From: CAZOWM01 sp964583615
GTDB taxonomy: Bacteria > Spirochaetota > B62-G9 > DRHN01
Reading direction: 5' to 3'
Assembly (NCBI GenBank): GCA_964583615.1
Contig: CAZOWM010000051.1
Coordinates: 1 to 22,307 of the forward strand
DNA length: 22,307 nucleotides
Shown: positions 22,248 to 22,307 of the stretch, piece by piece
Layout of the letters: each line of letters starts with the position of its first letter
How positions within the stretch are numbered: position 1 is the first letter of the stretch
The notes under the pieces: generated by a model
What the model was told of the DNA's origin: nothing
The model's database searches: none
The model's input: only the letters and a program-made list of their open reading frames with translations
Position numbers and translations under genes: made by a program

Positions 22248-22266
22248 TTGGTGGATATTCCACCAA
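22248..22266. repeat. Interrupted palindrome near the window end
   Basis: TTGGTGGA (22248-22255) and TCCACCAA (22259-22266) are exact complements around a three-base TAT centre. A run of T and C follows, so a hairpin at an RNA end or an operator are both possible. No gene is seen in 22190-22307. Confidence 0.45.
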
Positions 22267-22307
22267 TTTCTTATTAAATGAAATTTCTTCCTGCCTTTCC
22301 TGTTTAA

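Noticed and set aside
1..22307. CRISPR array, rRNA operon or a genuine tRNA gene
   Set aside because: No regularly spaced repeats and no rRNA or full tRNA pattern were seen on either strand by eye.

Overview
The window looks like a chromosomal segment of a Gram-negative-type bacterium of middling GC content. A spirochaete-like organism is my best guess, but no rRNA or marker gene lets me confirm it. Core genes use C/G-ending codons. The intergenic stretches and the last 3 kb differ clearly in composition, and several degraded genes show that this stretch is under reduction.

Layout. (1) 1-885: AT-rich leader with a perfect 22-bp palindrome, a good promoter and a broken response regulator receiver gene. 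(2) 886-5461, plus strand: a four-gene operon of a carboxyltransferase (MmdA/12S type), a small unrecognised protein, an OadA/5S-type carboxyltransferase fused to a biotin domain, and a biotin protein ligase. No biotin carboxylase and no membrane decarboxylase subunit is present, so the set is organised like a methylmalonyl-CoA/oxo-acid transcarboxylase. (3) 5330-7376: a small membrane protein gene, an internally deleted Fpg/Nei glycosylase pseudogene, a LON-domain protein and a gene fragment. (4) 7377-11950, minus strand: a phosphate/phosphonate-type ABC importer (binding protein, ATPase, permease with an unusual extension) ending with an ATP-cone nucleoside-kinase-like protein. (5) 12128-15392: a DUF89/ARMT1-type phosphatase, an intergenic region rich in RNA-like stems, a YcgR-like PilZ protein and an Rnk/GreA-type factor. 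(6) 15801-19009, plus strand: a MacA-MacB type efflux operon (adaptor, ATPase, permease) closed by a terminator. (7) 19093-22307: accessory DNA holding a response-regulator DNA-binding-domain remnant, an RHH/RelE toxin-antitoxin pair, a GC-rich Fe-S protein gene and an IS1595-family insertion sequence.

How the parts work together: in the biotin operon, the ligase would load biotin on the Lys of the 5S-type subunit, and the swinging biotin would carry CO2 between the two carboxyltransferase sites. The phn-type transporter genes and the kinase are packed with gaps of 30 nt or less and should be co-transcribed. The MacAB genes overlap or are closely spaced and form one exporter.

The most interesting points are: the putative transcarboxylase operon with its unknown small protein; an unrecognised structured, possibly minus-strand, RNA at 13.52-13.75 kb next to a PilZ gene; an IS1595 element in which a near-perfect 23-bp inverted repeat contains both the start and the stop codon of the transposase; and at least three eroded genes, two of which keep both ends but have lost the catalytic middle.
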